From: Ursidibacter arcticus
GTDB taxonomy: Bacteria; Pseudomonadota; Gammaproteobacteria; Enterobacterales; Pasteurellaceae
Assembly: GCF_009761375.1 (NCBI RefSeq)
Contig: NZ_LEKM01000135.1
Location: forward strand, 1 to 34,165
Length of the DNA: 34,165 nt
Direction: 5' to 3'
Shown here one piece after another: positions 25,044-34,165 of the stretch (position 1 is its first letter; the number at the start of each line of letters is the position of its first letter). A model generated the notes under the pieces. It worked only from the letters and a program-made list of their open reading frames with translations, did not search any database and was not told the DNA's origin. The translations under genes were made by a program, and so were the position numbers.

Positions 25044-26486
25044 TTAGTTTTGTTTCCAAATCGTTGGATCTACACCACGCTTGATTAACTCAGGATGGTC
25101 TTCAATGTTAAAGACAGGTTCTTTACCCGCTTTAATCTGTTTTTGGTAGTCTTTTAAGACAAGCCATACAATCGGGGCAAGCAATACGATTGCAATTAAG
25201 TTAATCATTGCCATTGATGCCATTACCGTATCTGCAAATGCCCAAACAATTCCACCATCTCTTACTGCACCAAAGTACACAAAGAATAATACTAATAGAC
25301 GGAATGCTAATACAAAACCTGGTTTATTACGAATATAGCGAATATTGCTTTCTGCATAAGCGTAGTTACCGATAATTGAAGTGTAGCAGAAGAGTAATAA
25401 AATAAAGGCAAGGAAGTGTAAACCAAATTCACCAACGTGGAATTCAAGTGCTTTTTGCGTTAGTGATACGCCACGCAATGTTTCGCTACCGTAATCATTT
25501 GACATTAAAATAATGATCGCAGTACAAGTACATACAACGATAGTATCAACAAAAACTCCTAACATTTGAATTAAGCCTTGGCTTGCTGGGTGTTTTGCAT
25601 CAGATGTTGCAGCCGAGTTTGGTGCAGAACCCATACCTGCTTCATTTGAAAATAGACCACGTTTAATACCCATTAACATTGCTTTAGAGAATAAAGCACC
25701 AAACATACCGCCTGCCATTGCTGAGAAATCAAAAGCACTGCTAACGATGTTAGATAATACTGCTGGGACTTTTTCAATATTCATTCCAAGAATGATAACT
25801 GCCATAATTAGATAGAATAACGCCATCATCGGCACAACTCGTGCAGAAACTTGACCGATACGTTTTACGCCACCAAAGATAATCGCTGCGGTAACGATTA
25901 CTAAGACAATACCAACGTAATTTGCGTCCCATTCCCACGCATTTTTTGTCGCTTCAACAATAGAATTAGCTTGTACAGCATTAAATGCAAAGCCAAAAGT
26001 GAAGATTAAAGTGATTGCAAAAGCAACAGCCAACCAAGGTGCTTTTAAACCACGAGAAATATAGTAAGAAGGCCCACCACGGAACATTCCATTTGGATCA
26101 CGAACTTTATATACTTGTGCGAGAGAAGATTCCGCAAAGGCACTACTCATACCAATTAAAGCGGTGATCCACATCCAAAATACAGCACCAGGTCCACCTA
26201 ATGCGATAGCAGTTGCAACACCACCGATGTTACCAACCCCAACACGACTTGCTAAACCTGTGGCAAAAGCTTGGAAGGGAGTTAAAGAATCGCCACTTGA
26301 TGCTCGTCCAAACCACATTTCACGCAAACTTTGTGGAAGTAAACGTAGTTGCACTAACCCCGTAGAAATAGTGAAAAATAAACCCGTACCTAAAAGTGTT
26401 AGAACGGTAATATCCCAAAGTGGACCATCAATATTCTCAACGATCCACTTTAATGTATTTTCAAAGATTGCAACAATGCTATCCAT
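25044..26486 (-). CDS. Sodium:alanine/glycine symporter, AGCS family (AlsT-like)
   Basis: A 480-residue inner-membrane symporter with about eleven membrane segments. The N-terminal GPLWDITVLTLLGTGLFFTI, the family signature GLASRVGVGNIGGVATAIALGGPGAVFWMW near 76-106, the GGPSYYISRGL segment near 137 and KRGLFSNEAGMGSAPNSAATS near 275-295 are all typical of the alanine or glycine cation symporter family. It takes up alanine or glycine with Na+. No clear operon partner; the C-terminal tail (about 445-480) is hydrophilic and cytoplasmic. Confidence 0.93.
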   Translation of the reverse strand: MDSIVAIFENTLKWIVENIDGPLWDITVLTLLGTGLFFTISTGLVQLRLLPQSLREMWFGRASSGDSLTPFQAFATGLASRVGVGNIGGVATAIALGGPGAVFWMWITALIGMSSAFAESSLAQVYKVRDPNGMFRGGPSYYISRGLKAPWLAVAFAITLIFTFGFAFNAVQANSIVEATKNAWEWDANYVGIVLVIVTAAIIFGGVKRIGQVSARVVPMMALFYLIMAVIILGMNIEKVPAVLSNIVSSAFDFSAMAGGMFGALFSKAMLMGIKRGLFSNEAGMGSAPNSAATSDAKHPASQGLIQMLGVFVDTIVVCTCTAIIILMSNDYGSETLRGVSLTQKALEFHVGEFGLHFLAFILLLFCYTSIIGNYAYAESNIRYIRNKPGFVLAFRLLVLFFVYFGAVRDGGIVWAFADTVMASMAMINLIAIVLLAPIVWLVLKDYQKQIKAGKEPVFNIEDHPELIKRGVDPTIWKQN

Positions 26487-26615
26487 AAATTAAAGACCTT
26501 CTATAAGTTAAGAAAAAGAAGGCGGCATTTTAATCTTTTTATGGCATTTGAAAAGTTTTTTTATGCGAGTAATTAAAACGATTTATGATATCTTTCAAAA
26601 ATAGGGGAAAAAATT

Positions 26616-26667
26616 ATAGGGCTTTGCTCTGTTACCATCATAGGTAGAGCGTAAGCCCTATTGTTTT
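26616..26667. terminator. Terminator after the RTX protease gene
   Basis: ATAGGGCTT plus GCTCT (26616-26630) pair with AGAGC plus AAGCCCTAT (26646-26661), with a small bulge. On the minus strand the stem is followed by AATTTTTT, on the plus strand by TGTTTTTA, so it may work both ways. Confidence 0.85.
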
Positions 26668-26683
26668 TAGATATGAAGTGTTA

Positions 26684-29600
26684 CTAAATTAGAACAAAAC
26701 TTGCTTCATCTAACGTTAAGCCAGCTTTAATTGTCGCAAAATGAACACGTACATTATCCGTTTTCTGGTAAGATAAATACCCTGTAGCTTGCTCATATTT
26801 GATGTGCTGTAATACGCTATCTTTTTGTACGTTGGTAAAAATGTCTTTGGATAGTCCAATTTTATCTTCACCAAGAGTAAAATCAGTTACGCTATCTACA
26901 GAAAGTAGATCACTGAATACGAAAGTGTCTTTTCCTGCATTACCTGTGAGCGTATCTACACCTTTACCGCCTTTTAATACGTTATCAGCTGCATTACCTT
27001 TTATTTCATTATTTAAATCATTACCTGTTGCCTCTTTAGCTGCACCATATAGATGTAGATTTTCTACATTATCGGGGAGCGTATAGTTTATGTAACTATG
27101 AACAGTATCAGTTCCTTGGTCGGTAAGTTCTATTACGGTGTCTTTAGCATTATCAACAACAAATATATCGTTACCTAATCCACCCGATAGTTTATCTTCG
27201 CCTAAACCACCGTCTAGGTAGTCATTTCCTTCTCCGCCATTAATTGTATCGTTGCCTTTTCCGCCCCAAATTACATTATCGGCTTTATTACCTGTTAAGG
27301 TATCGCCATAGTCTGAACCAATGAGTTTTTCAATTTGGGTACCGTAACCGATAAAGGCTTGGCCTTGGTTATAGCCACCATTACCATCGTTTGCAACTAG
27401 AATATTTTGACCACCTTGAATTGTAATCTCATCTTTAGACTTATTAAAATATTCATACGGATCAACCACTTTGAATCCTCCTCCATTTTCGGAGTCGATT
27501 AAGAAGTTGGCTGTTTTTTTTCCTGAATAGATCCAAGAACCTGGAGTTAAATTTACATTAACCGCTTGTTTTTGGTCTGATGCATCAAAGGTATCCACGC
27601 CACCACCGTCCCAAATGTATACGTCAAGGTCTGGTTCGGCTTTATTAATATTTATTGGTTTGAAACGATAAGTATCATTACCTTTGCGTTGTTCAGGATT
27701 TACGCCAAAGCGATAATGCAGAAATGCCAAATCATAGATAGCCATTCCTCTAGATGGTCCAGGTCCCTGAGTATAGCTCATTACACTGCTTAAATGATTT
27801 TCCTCAACTTTAGGTAGTTGTAGTTTACCTTCAAATGGATGTTGTAAACCCAAAGAATGTAGAGTTTCATGAGTAACAAGGCGTAAGCTATTACTTCCTA
27901 GTAAACCTTTTTTAAAGATAACACTACTATTAAACCAAGCTAAGCCAGCATTTCCTCGCATATAATTAGACATTAAATAATCAATACCTTCTTCTCTATT
28001 TTGTGTTTCTTCAAATCTAACATTTGCAACTTTACTAATTTCATCTAGACCTCGTCGTATAGCATTTTTATCTACGTTGTCAAATGACACAAAACTAGGT
28101 ACCGTTGAATCTATAAAATTATATTTGATAATCCCTGTTTTGGTTGCATCAAATGGAGCTAAACTTGTATGTGCTAAAGAATAATGTTCATACATGATTG
28201 CATTGAGAAAATACGGTCGGCTATCCATATTCTCTCTTTCGTGCTTATGAGCAGTCACAAAATCTGAACTTACTGTTTCAGGAGCAAGTGAATACAGATA
28301 ATCAGTGCTTGCTAATACTTTATCTCCACTTTTCAGGAGGGCTTCTACTCGTTCTTGTTTGGTCATCAGAACAGAATCAATTTTCTGTTCGAAAATTAAA
28401 TTATTGCCAGATAATTTAACTTCAGTTTCAAATGTGTGCTTACCTACTTTTAAAACCACCGTATCTCCAATTTTCGCAGCACCATCTACTATACCTTTAA
28501 TTGTTCCCCCATTTTGGTTTAGTTTTTCAGCTGATGAGATCATCGTACCTTGATCCTTAAACGTGCTGCTAGCTAGAGGACTATTAGAATTATGTATTAA
28601 ATAGCTAGAATCTAGTTTTGGAACATCTGCGGTACCAACACTATATGTATTGCCATCTCGTTTAACCAAATAATACAATGTGTCTATAATTGTTCCAGTA
28701 TCTAATTCATAGCTAATGGATTTCCCTTGTAAGGATGGAAGATCCTTATTATCAATCAATACTTTGAATGTAGTATCGTCAGGGTTGTATTTAGCTTCAT
28801 ACGATTTATCACCGATTTTTATGGTAATCTTTTTCAACAAACGAGTATTTTGCCCTAATGCAAAATCACCTGGCAGATTAACTTTCCCACTCGCTATAGT
28901 ATAACCTTCAGGAGCATTATCAGATTGGCTATTTACCTCACCATTAATCTCAATATGCTCAAACTGAATGCTGGCTTTAGGTTGCGATGGAGGATTTTCA
29001 ATAGGTTTAGCAACTTCCACTGGCGTTTCCGTTGCTATTTCTGTTTCCGTTTCCGTTGTTGTTTCTACTGCTTTAGGTGACGTATCTTCAGTTGATGAAG
29101 TTTGCGTTGTTTCAGCAGTAGGTGTTATGCTTTCTTCAGTGGTCGATGAATTTTCTTCTGTTGATGAAACCTCACTGTTTTCAGATGTTGATTCTGGAGC
29201 TGTTTCTGATATGGTTGGCTCTGGTTCAGACGTTGATACAGGAGCTAGGTTATAAGAAACTGGTTTACTGGTTGCTGTAAATTCATTACCTGCAGTATCA
29301 CGCAAAGTAATGCTTGCTGAAACTTGATGATTTCCTTCAGTGATAAGTGAATTATTTTCAACATTAAGGGAAAAGTCACCACTTTCATTAACTTGGGTTT
29401 TATGGTCTTTGCCATTGGCTGTAATGGTTAAGGTGTCACCTTTTTTAAATTCACCCGTTACTTTGCCTGAAATAGTAGTAGTACCTTCATTTGTTATATT
29501 ATCAATATCGTTTAAGCTAATTGTCGCTGTTGGTAATACAGTATCAACTTCATAAGTTTTGCTAGCACTACCATTAGCTATATTACCAGCAGCATCTCGG

Positions 29601-31843
29601 ATTTCAGCTTGTACAGTAATTGTATTTTGCCCTTGATGAGTAGCAAGTTCGCTACCTGCAATGGTCGCTTCCCAATGTTTACCACTTAGCGCAGCAGAAT
29701 GAGTTTTGCCATTGAGTATTACATTAACTTTGGTATAAGCTGGAGCTACATCATCTTCAAATTGTAAGCTACCTGTAATCTTAATTTGTTCTAAACTTTT
29801 CTGTTGGTTTAAAACCTTATCTTGATTGATTGGATCAATAATAATAGTAGGTGCTTTAATTTCAGCATCGTAGCGATAATTGTGTGGTACACGAAATTCA
29901 CTCTGATTTCCTGCTTTATCACTAACTTGTAAAATAGCCTCTAATTTTGGATTACTTGCAAGTTTAGTTGCAGCTACATCAATACTAAAACGATTATTCG
30001 CTACATCAGCTGTTAGCATTTCCGAGCCAATATAAATGCTCACAGTTGCTTTCTCGCCTTCTTTCAAATGTTGGATTTGACCTGAAAGGGTAATATTGCG
30101 TGCTGATTCTTCTTTGTTAATGATATTATCACTTGTGATACTGTCCCAAACGAGAGTAGCTGTTGGATCAACCAAAGCTAAAGAATAGGATTGCATATCT
30201 GTACTTTCAGCCACGTTACCAGCTTCATCTGTCACTGTTACTCGAGCGGTAATAATATGGTGACCATCGGCAACTAAATCACTACCATCAAATTCGACAC
30301 TGAATTTTCCATTTTTGACGGTTGTGGTGAGTTCTTTTTGTGAAGCACACATAGGACAACCACAAGCAACAATAATCTCTGTATTATCTGCAATATTTTG
30401 AGCTATACCTGTAATCGTGATTTTACCTGCGGCTTCTGCTTTATTAATAACATTATCACCAGTAATATCATCAAGATCCAAACTAGGTGTAGGTAGTAGA
30501 GTTTGGACTTTATAGCTATGGCTTTGTTGATAATCAGTCAGATTACCTTTAGCATCTTGAATAGTTGCACTAATACTTCGGTGATTCGCTAAAGCGAGTC
30601 CGCTTACAGGAGTATTGAATTGTCCATTTTCGATAGTTGTTGGATATTTTGCCTCACCAATCTGTAACACTAACGTATCACCATTTCTAGCATTTTGAAC
30701 TGTACCTGAAACTTCAATTTTAGTAATAGACTCCGCTCTATTGATAATGTTATCTTCGGTAATTTTATTAAAGCTAATAATTGGGGCAGGTTGTATTACT
30801 TCATTTAAAACATTGCCTTGAACATTTTCTGTTTCAGACTCTATTTGAGTAGTTTCATCTACTTTATTTGTAGTAGTGCTATCATCTGTTTTTTCAGAGT
30901 CAATAGATGGCTGAACAGCTATATCAACATCACTTTCTGTCGTATTACTTTCGGTTTCACTAGTTATAGAAGATGGGCTAGCTTCTTCACTGATACTGTT
31001 TTCCGCAGACGTTGTTTCCATTTTTTCGGACTCAGCAGAAGGTTGAGCAACTACATCAGCACTACCTTCTGTGGCTGTGGCGTTATTTTCGGCTTCACTA
31101 GACACAGAAGACGTTTTACTTTCTTCATCGGCATTATTTTCCACAGAGCGTGTTTCAAATTTTCTAAATGCAGTAGAAGTCCGAGTAGCTACATCAGTAC
31201 CGCCTTCTGTGATGTTACTTTTAGTTTCATTAGATACAGAAGATGTTTTACTTTCTTCACCTGTACTATTTTCCACAGAGCGTGTTTCAAATTTGTCAGA
31301 TGTAGTAGAAGGCTGTTCAGCACTTTTTCCTGCTTCGTTGTTTTTATTTTCTTTTAGATTATTTTCAGTTTTTCTTGTGGTATCTAAATGTTCCAGCGTA
31401 TTATTTCTTGAAGAAGACGGTTGATTATTACTCGCACCATCGTTACTTTTTCCGCCTTTGGATAAACCAAGTGCAATCCCTCCTACACCTAATGCTCCTA
31501 AACCGCCAAGTAAAGCGACTTTACTTACACTTACTTCTGTCGCAAGTGTTGTTGCTGATTTAGTCGTAGTTGCTTCAGATAAGCTATTAATACTATTACT
31601 GTTTGTAGCTTCGTTAATTGAAGGTGGAGTATAATTCTCAACAACTAAAGCAGGGTTTTGTCCGTCTGCTTGTAGCCATTGCCAATTTTCGCCCTGTTCC
31701 ACAGGATTTAAAGGAAGACCATTTTCTCCCAAAACTTCGTAATATGTATTTGGTTGTGCTTTGAGAACAGTTACTTGATCGGTGGGTAAGGTTTGATGAG
31801 AAATTTTGCCATTTTGGGTTATGCGCAAAATTAGATTTTTCAT
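26684..31843 (-). CDS. Giant RTX protein: Ig-like repeats plus serralysin (M10) metalloprotease
   Basis: A 1719-residue protein. Order: N-terminal cap (1-75); Gly-rich hydrophobic segment VALLGGLGALGVGGIALGL (109-127); Ser/Thr/Glu/Asn-rich repeats (about 178-345); five Ig-like domains (about 349-450, 451-560, 561-660, 661-770, 771-867); Ser/Thr/Glu linker (868-950); two less clear beta domains (953-1190); peptidase domain (about 1200-1400) with zinc motif HETLHSLGLQH (H1325, E1326, H1329, H1335) and Met-turn SVMSY (M1355, Y1357); C-terminal RTX beta-roll repeats GGxGNDxxx (1527-1562 and 1616-1642). There is no Sec signal, so type I secretion is expected, but its exporter genes are not here. 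All catalytic residues are present, so it is probably an active calcium-dependent protease. The adhesin-like front half suggests it may stay on the cell surface. AAAGGAGA precedes the ATG. Confidence 0.9.
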   Translation of the reverse strand: MKNLILRITQNGKISHQTLPTDQVTVLKAQPNTYYEVLGENGLPLNPVEQGENWQWLQADGQNPALVVENYTPPSINEATNSNSINSLSEATTTKSATTLATEVSVSKVALLGGLGALGVGGIALGLSKGGKSNDGASNNQPSSSRNNTLEHLDTTRKTENNLKENKNNEAGKSAEQPSTTSDKFETRSVENSTGEESKTSSVSNETKSNITEGGTDVATRTSTAFRKFETRSVENNADEESKTSSVSSEAENNATATEGSADVVAQPSAESEKMETTSAENSISEEASPSSITSETESNTTESDVDIAVQPSIDSEKTDDSTTTNKVDETTQIESETENVQGNVLNEVIQPAPIISFNKITEDNIINRAESITKIEVSGTVQNARNGDTLVLQIGEAKYPTTIENGQFNTPVSGLALANHRSISATIQDAKGNLTDYQQSHSYKVQTLLPTPSLDLDDITGDNVINKAEAAGKITITGIAQNIADNTEIIVACGCPMCASQKELTTTVKNGKFSVEFDGSDLVADGHHIITARVTVTDEAGNVAESTDMQSYSLALVDPTATLVWDSITSDNIINKEESARNITLSGQIQHLKEGEKATVSIYIGSEMLTADVANNRFSIDVAATKLASNPKLEAILQVSDKAGNQSEFRVPHNYRYDAEIKAPTIIIDPINQDKVLNQQKSLEQIKITGSLQFEDDVAPAYTKVNVILNGKTHSAALSGKHWEATIAGSELATHQGQNTITVQAEIRDAAGNIANGSASKTYEVDTVLPTATISLNDIDNITNEGTTTISGKVTGEFKKGDTLTITANGKDHKTQVNESGDFSLNVENNSLITEGNHQVSASITLRDTAGNEFTATSKPVSYNLAPVSTSEPEPTISETAPESTSENSEVSSTEENSSTTEESITPTAETTQTSSTEDTSPKAVETTTETETEIATETPVEVAKPIENPPSQPKASIQFEHIEINGEVNSQSDNAPEGYTIASGKVNLPGDFALGQNTRLLKKITIKIGDKSYEAKYNPDDTTFKVLIDNKDLPSLQGKSISYELDTGTIIDTLYYLVKRDGNTYSVGTADVPKLDSSYLIHNSNSPLASSTFKDQGTMISSAEKLNQNGGTIKGIVDGAAKIGDTVVLKVGKHTFETEVKLSGNNLIFEQKIDSVLMTKQERVEALLKSGDKVLASTDYLYSLAPETVSSDFVTAHKHERENMDSRPYFLNAIMYEHYSLAHTSLAPFDATKTGIIKYNFIDSTVPSFVSFDNVDKNAIRRGLDEISKVANVRFEETQNREEGIDYLMSNYMRGNAGLAWFNSSVIFKKGLLGSNSLRLVTHETLHSLGLQHPFEGKLQLPKVEENHLSSVMSYTQGPGPSRGMAIYDLAFLHYRFGVNPEQRKGNDTYRFKPININKAEPDLDVYIWDGGGVDTFDASDQKQAVNVNLTPGSWIYSGKKTANFLIDSENGGGFKVVDPYEYFNKSKDEITIQGGQNILVANDGNGGYNQGQAFIGYGTQIEKLIGSDYGDTLTGNKADNVIWGGKGNDTINGGEGNDYLDGGLGEDKLSGGLGNDIFVVDNAKDTVIELTDQGTDTVHSYINYTLPDNVENLHLYGAAKEATGNDLNNEIKGNAADNVLKGGKGVDTLTGNAGKDTFVFSDLLSVDSVTDFTLGEDKIGLSKDIFTNVQKDSVLQHIKYEQATGYLSYQKTDNVRVHFATIKAGLTLDEASFVLI
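30884..31312 (-). repeat. Ser/Thr/Glu-rich tandem repeats in the RTX protease gene
   Basis: Residues 178-320 contain about three to four degenerate copies of a roughly 44-residue unit; FETRSVEN recurs at 185-192 and 229-236, and METTSAEN at 275-282. The matching DNA segments (ACAGAGCGTGTTTCAAATTT and flanks) near 31144 and 31276 are identical and 132 bp apart. Copy number could change by recombination without a frame change. Confidence 0.8.
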
Positions 31844-31953
31844 TATAGACTCTCCTTTTATAAATTTTTTATTAACATACTAAATGGTCGTAATTTTACT
31901 CTTTATGGTTAATTTTTAACAGCTAAAAAATGGCTTTCTAGCATAATTTACAA

Positions 31954-32937
31954 TTACCTTTTAAATAAGATAGTACTTGTTTCAATAAAACTACTGTGAA
32001 AGAGCATTACACCTAACCCAATAAGCAGTAATCCCATTAGTAATTTTAAGGCAAGAACTAACCGCTTACTCTGCTGTACTGACAGATACCAATGGCTTGT
32101 TTGTATCGCTTTATTTCGAGCAAATAGCACTAAACAAGCAAAACAGCTAAGGGTTAGGGCAGTACCGACAGCCATCATCATTGCAGAGGCAACGCCCCAA
32201 AGATATAAGTCTAAGGTGTAGGCTAAGAAAAGCACTAGAATTGCACCAGAGCAAGGGCGTAGCCCAATACTCAATACCACAAGCCACATTGATTTCCAAT
32301 CTTGAATATTGTCTATTTCTTTAGCTGAAGGGAGATGTTTATGTCCGCAACCACAGTTTTCAGAATGCTGATGTATAGGCACTAAACGTAAATTAGAGGA
32401 AGATAAAGGCTGAATTTTACGAATGATAAGCGGTCTTTTAGGTTGATTTTTTTGCAACATAGGGCGTAGGCTTTGCCACAACCAATAGCTACCAAATAAG
32501 ATCATCAACAGAAAGCTACCTCGCTCAACCCATTTTAACGTAACATTAAAATAGCTACGAGAAAGGGTAAAGATAACCACCAAAATAGTAACCAATGCGA
32601 CAGCGACTAAACCTTGTACAAGAGCAGAGAGTAGAGTAATTCGCAGAGTTTGTGGGAGCTTAGTTTTTTCTAATGAGAGATAACTGGTTAAAATAAATTT
32701 ACCGTGTCCAGGGCCAACAGCGTGAAAGATGCCGTATAAAAAACTAATTAGCATTAAACTCAACCCCGCTTGTTGTGGAGCTTGATGAATTGTTTTTAAT
32801 GCATTAGATAATTCAAGATTAAATACTTTCTGCAACTCTACCACTTCCCAAAGTAGATAAGGGTATATAAAGTAAATTGCAAAAATCAGGGATAAAGCCA
32901 CTGCTATCCACACCCAATGTTGTATTTTTATTGGCAT
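31954..32937 (-). CDS. zevB: Zinc uptake membrane protein ZevB (NicO family)
   Basis: A 327-residue membrane protein with about six to seven segments. The family metal motif HAVGPGHGK lies at 72-80, and a second conserved stretch, GLRPCSGAILVLFLAYTLDLYLWG, near 225-250. A metal-binding loop between them holds H189, H191, C195, C197, H199 and H201. NicO-family proteins move Ni2+ or Co2+, but the gene pairs with a DUF1007 gene exactly as in H. influenzae zevAB, a zinc-binding uptake system. It overlaps zevA by 10 bp, so the two are translationally coupled. Confidence 0.85.
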   Translation of the reverse strand: MPIKIQHWVWIAVALSLIFAIYFIYPYLLWEVVELQKVFNLELSNALKTIHQAPQQAGLSLMLISFLYGIFHAVGPGHGKFILTSYLSLEKTKLPQTLRITLLSALVQGLVAVALVTILVVIFTLSRSYFNVTLKWVERGSFLLMILFGSYWLWQSLRPMLQKNQPKRPLIIRKIQPLSSSNLRLVPIHQHSENCGCGHKHLPSAKEIDNIQDWKSMWLVVLSIGLRPCSGAILVLFLAYTLDLYLWGVASAMMMAVGTALTLSCFACLVLFARNKAIQTSHWYLSVQQSKRLVLALKLLMGLLLIGLGVMLFHSSFIETSTILFKR

Positions 32938-33566
32938 ACGATACTCACTTTTTGAGCAAATTGTGCCCCAAGAGATAAACTCCGATCTGATGGCATATCT
33001 GGTGTTTCGGTTTTATCCAATTTAGAGGCATAAAGTCTAAGCGATTGATTTACTGTCGGTTCTACCATTGATACTTGGCATAAATGCTGTTCTGTGGCGG
33101 TAACATCACTCGCTTTTTCATACCCCATATAGAGATAATAGCTTGGCTCAAAGGTAAAGAGTTTAAATGATTTTCCTTTTACGGTTTGAGGTTGTGCTAG
33201 AGCCAATTCAAAATGGTAAACTAAGCGATTATCTTTAATTTCAGCACGAGGGTTTACGGGTTTAGCTTTAAATTTGATCGGCTCATTGTTCTCGGTATAA
33301 AGTTCACTAAAATAGTGAGATTGAATCGCTGAAATATTGAGTTCTTCGGTAATTTTATTCAGAGCAGCTTTCTGATCTTCGGCTGACTTAACTTCGTAGA
33401 TAAGTTCAGCAGAGGTAATTTCATCTAATATCCAGCTCATTTCAAAACCTGTTAATTTATCTCCTTTAATCAAGACCTTGTTTTTCATATCTAAAAAAGA
33501 GTGGGGGTGTGCGAGAGTAGAAATGCTGAATAAGCTAAAAAGTAGTCCGATAATAAATTTATTCAT
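32928..33566 (-). CDS. zevA: Periplasmic zinc-binding protein ZevA (DUF1007)
   Basis: A 212-residue exported protein. ATG 33566 is chosen over the in-frame ATG 33581 because it gives a normal signal peptide (MNKFIIGLLFSLFSISTLA) with cleavage just before HPHS, so the mature protein would begin with metal-binding histidines H20 and H22. The HPHSFLDMKNKV start, the FEMSWILDEITSAELIY segment and the FEPSYYLYM motif identify DUF1007. It works with ZevB in zinc supply. No perfect Zur box was found upstream. Confidence 0.87.
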   Translation of the reverse strand: MNKFIIGLLFSLFSISTLAHPHSFLDMKNKVLIKGDKLTGFEMSWILDEITSAELIYEVKSAEDQKAALNKITEELNISAIQSHYFSELYTENNEPIKFKAKPVNPRAEIKDNRLVYHFELALAQPQTVKGKSFKLFTFEPSYYLYMGYEKASDVTATEQHLCQVSMVEPTVNQSLRLYASKLDKTETPDMPSDRSLSLGAQFAQKVSIVCQ

Positions 33567-33604
33567 TAAATAGCAGCCCATTTATAACACTAGATAAGTT
33601 ATAT

Positions 33605-33636
33605 ACAAAAAAGCGAGCAGAAAGTTCTGCTCGCTT
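33605..33636 (-). terminator. Terminator of rnpB
   Basis: AAGCGAGCAGAA (33611-33622) pairs with TTCTGCTCGCTT (33625-33636), a 12-bp stem. On the minus strand it is followed by a run of Ts (TTTTTTGTATAT), directly after the rnpB 3' end. Confidence 0.92.
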
Positions 33637-33647
33637 CTCAAAAAATT

Positions 33648-34026
<379 letters not shown>

Positions 34027-34034
34027 GGTGCGAG

Positions 34035-34063
34035 AGTATAGCGGATTTGCAAAACATTGCCAA
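34035..34063 (-). promoter_or_regulatory. rnpB promoter
   Basis: On the minus strand TTGGCA (34063-34058), a 17-bp spacer and TATACT (34040-34035) lie about 9 bp before the predicted 5' end of rnpB. Confidence 0.88.
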
Positions 34064-34083
34064 GAAATCACCGCTTATAAATG

Positions 34084-34106
34084 AGAAAAGCGGATGAAAT
34101 GTCCGC
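34084..34106 (-). terminator. Probable terminator of a gene to the right of the window
   Basis: On the minus strand GCGGA (34106-34102) pairs with TCCGC (34094-34090) across a 7-nt loop and is followed by TTTTC. It would end a minus-strand transcript entering from beyond 34165. The stem is short, so this is tentative. Confidence 0.45.
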
Positions 34107-34136
34107 ACAGATTATTGACAAAGTCTTTTTTCATTC

Positions 34137-34155
34137 GGACGCCAGCGTGGCGTCC
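34137..34155. repeat. Dispersed palindromic repeat, copy 2
   Basis: GGACGCCAGCGTGGCGTCC, the exact reverse complement of the copy at 15049-15067. It is followed by CCTACAAGGAA, which runs to the window edge, so the full repeat unit may extend further. Confidence 0.75.
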
Positions 34156-34165
34156 CTACAAGGAA

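Noticed and set aside
28968..31424. Plus-strand Val/Ser-rich and Phe/Arg-rich reading frames of up to 179 codons
   Set aside because: They are antisense to the Ser/Thr/Glu-rich part of the RTX protease gene; the low-complexity codons of that gene explain the lack of stops.
33582..33605. TATAAC...GTTATA inverted repeat upstream of zevA as a Zur box
   Set aside because: The half-sites point the opposite way to the GTTATA-TATAAC core of known Zur boxes and the spacing does not fit; probably part of the promoter.

Overview
The window looks like a chromosomal segment from a gamma-proteobacterium of the family Pasteurellaceae. The evidence is low G+C, housekeeping proteins very close to the Escherichia coli versions I remember (NrdA, NrdB, MoeB, ClpB), the zevAB pair known from Haemophilus, and scattered DNA-uptake signals of the ACAAGCGGTC type. 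That type is found in the Actinobacillus pleuropneumoniae / Mannheimia branch; I saw no AAGTGCGGT (Haemophilus influenzae type) copy. Genus and species cannot be fixed from sequence reading alone.

Layout, left to right. 1-250: end of an IS1-like element (broken insA-type zinc-ribbon ORF) next to a perfect palindrome built from the same terminal sequence. 296-1882: yhcB, then the divergent rplM-rpsI operon with its terminator. 1926-5600: nrdA-nrdB (class Ia ribonucleotide reductase) behind two NrdR boxes. 5604-6770: yjiG-yjiH membrane pair with a CRP-like site at its promoter. 6850-7602: TatD-family hydrolase. 7608-10304: clpB with a sigma-32 promoter, a CRP-like palindrome and an internal translation start. 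10446-15044: a two-part cluster, with an AhpD-like protein and an acyl-CoA-dehydrogenase-like flavoprotein on the minus strand and a divergent NrtA/SsuA-type ABC importer. 15049-16907: palindromic repeat, possible leader peptide, sdaA. 16938-18847: hemW-moeB. 18892-19134: tRNA-Asn and a structured terminator-ended segment that could be a small RNA. 19153-23565 (minus): AEC transporter, then an operon of basic-amino-acid antiporter, membrane protein of unknown function and argE. 23657-25021: metK under a MetJ operator. 25044-26486 (minus): Na+/alanine symporter. 26684-31843 (minus): a 1719-residue RTX protein with Ig-like repeats and a serralysin (M10) protease domain. 31954-33566 (minus): zevA-zevB zinc uptake pair. 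33648-34063 (minus): rnpB with its promoter. The window ends in a second copy of the palindromic repeat.

Most of the window is ordinary core genome. The parts most worth attention are the surface/secreted RTX metalloprotease, whose only three cysteines sit together in one Ig-like domain; the flavoprotein/AhpD-like/ABC-importer cluster, whose substrate I cannot name; the candidate small RNA after tRNA-Asn; the repeat-containing leader ORF before sdaA; and the IS1-like end with its palindrome. Regulation is unusually readable: NrdR boxes, MetJ boxes, a sigma-32 promoter, two CRP-like sites and clear -35/-10 pairs for tRNA-Asn, metK and rnpB.
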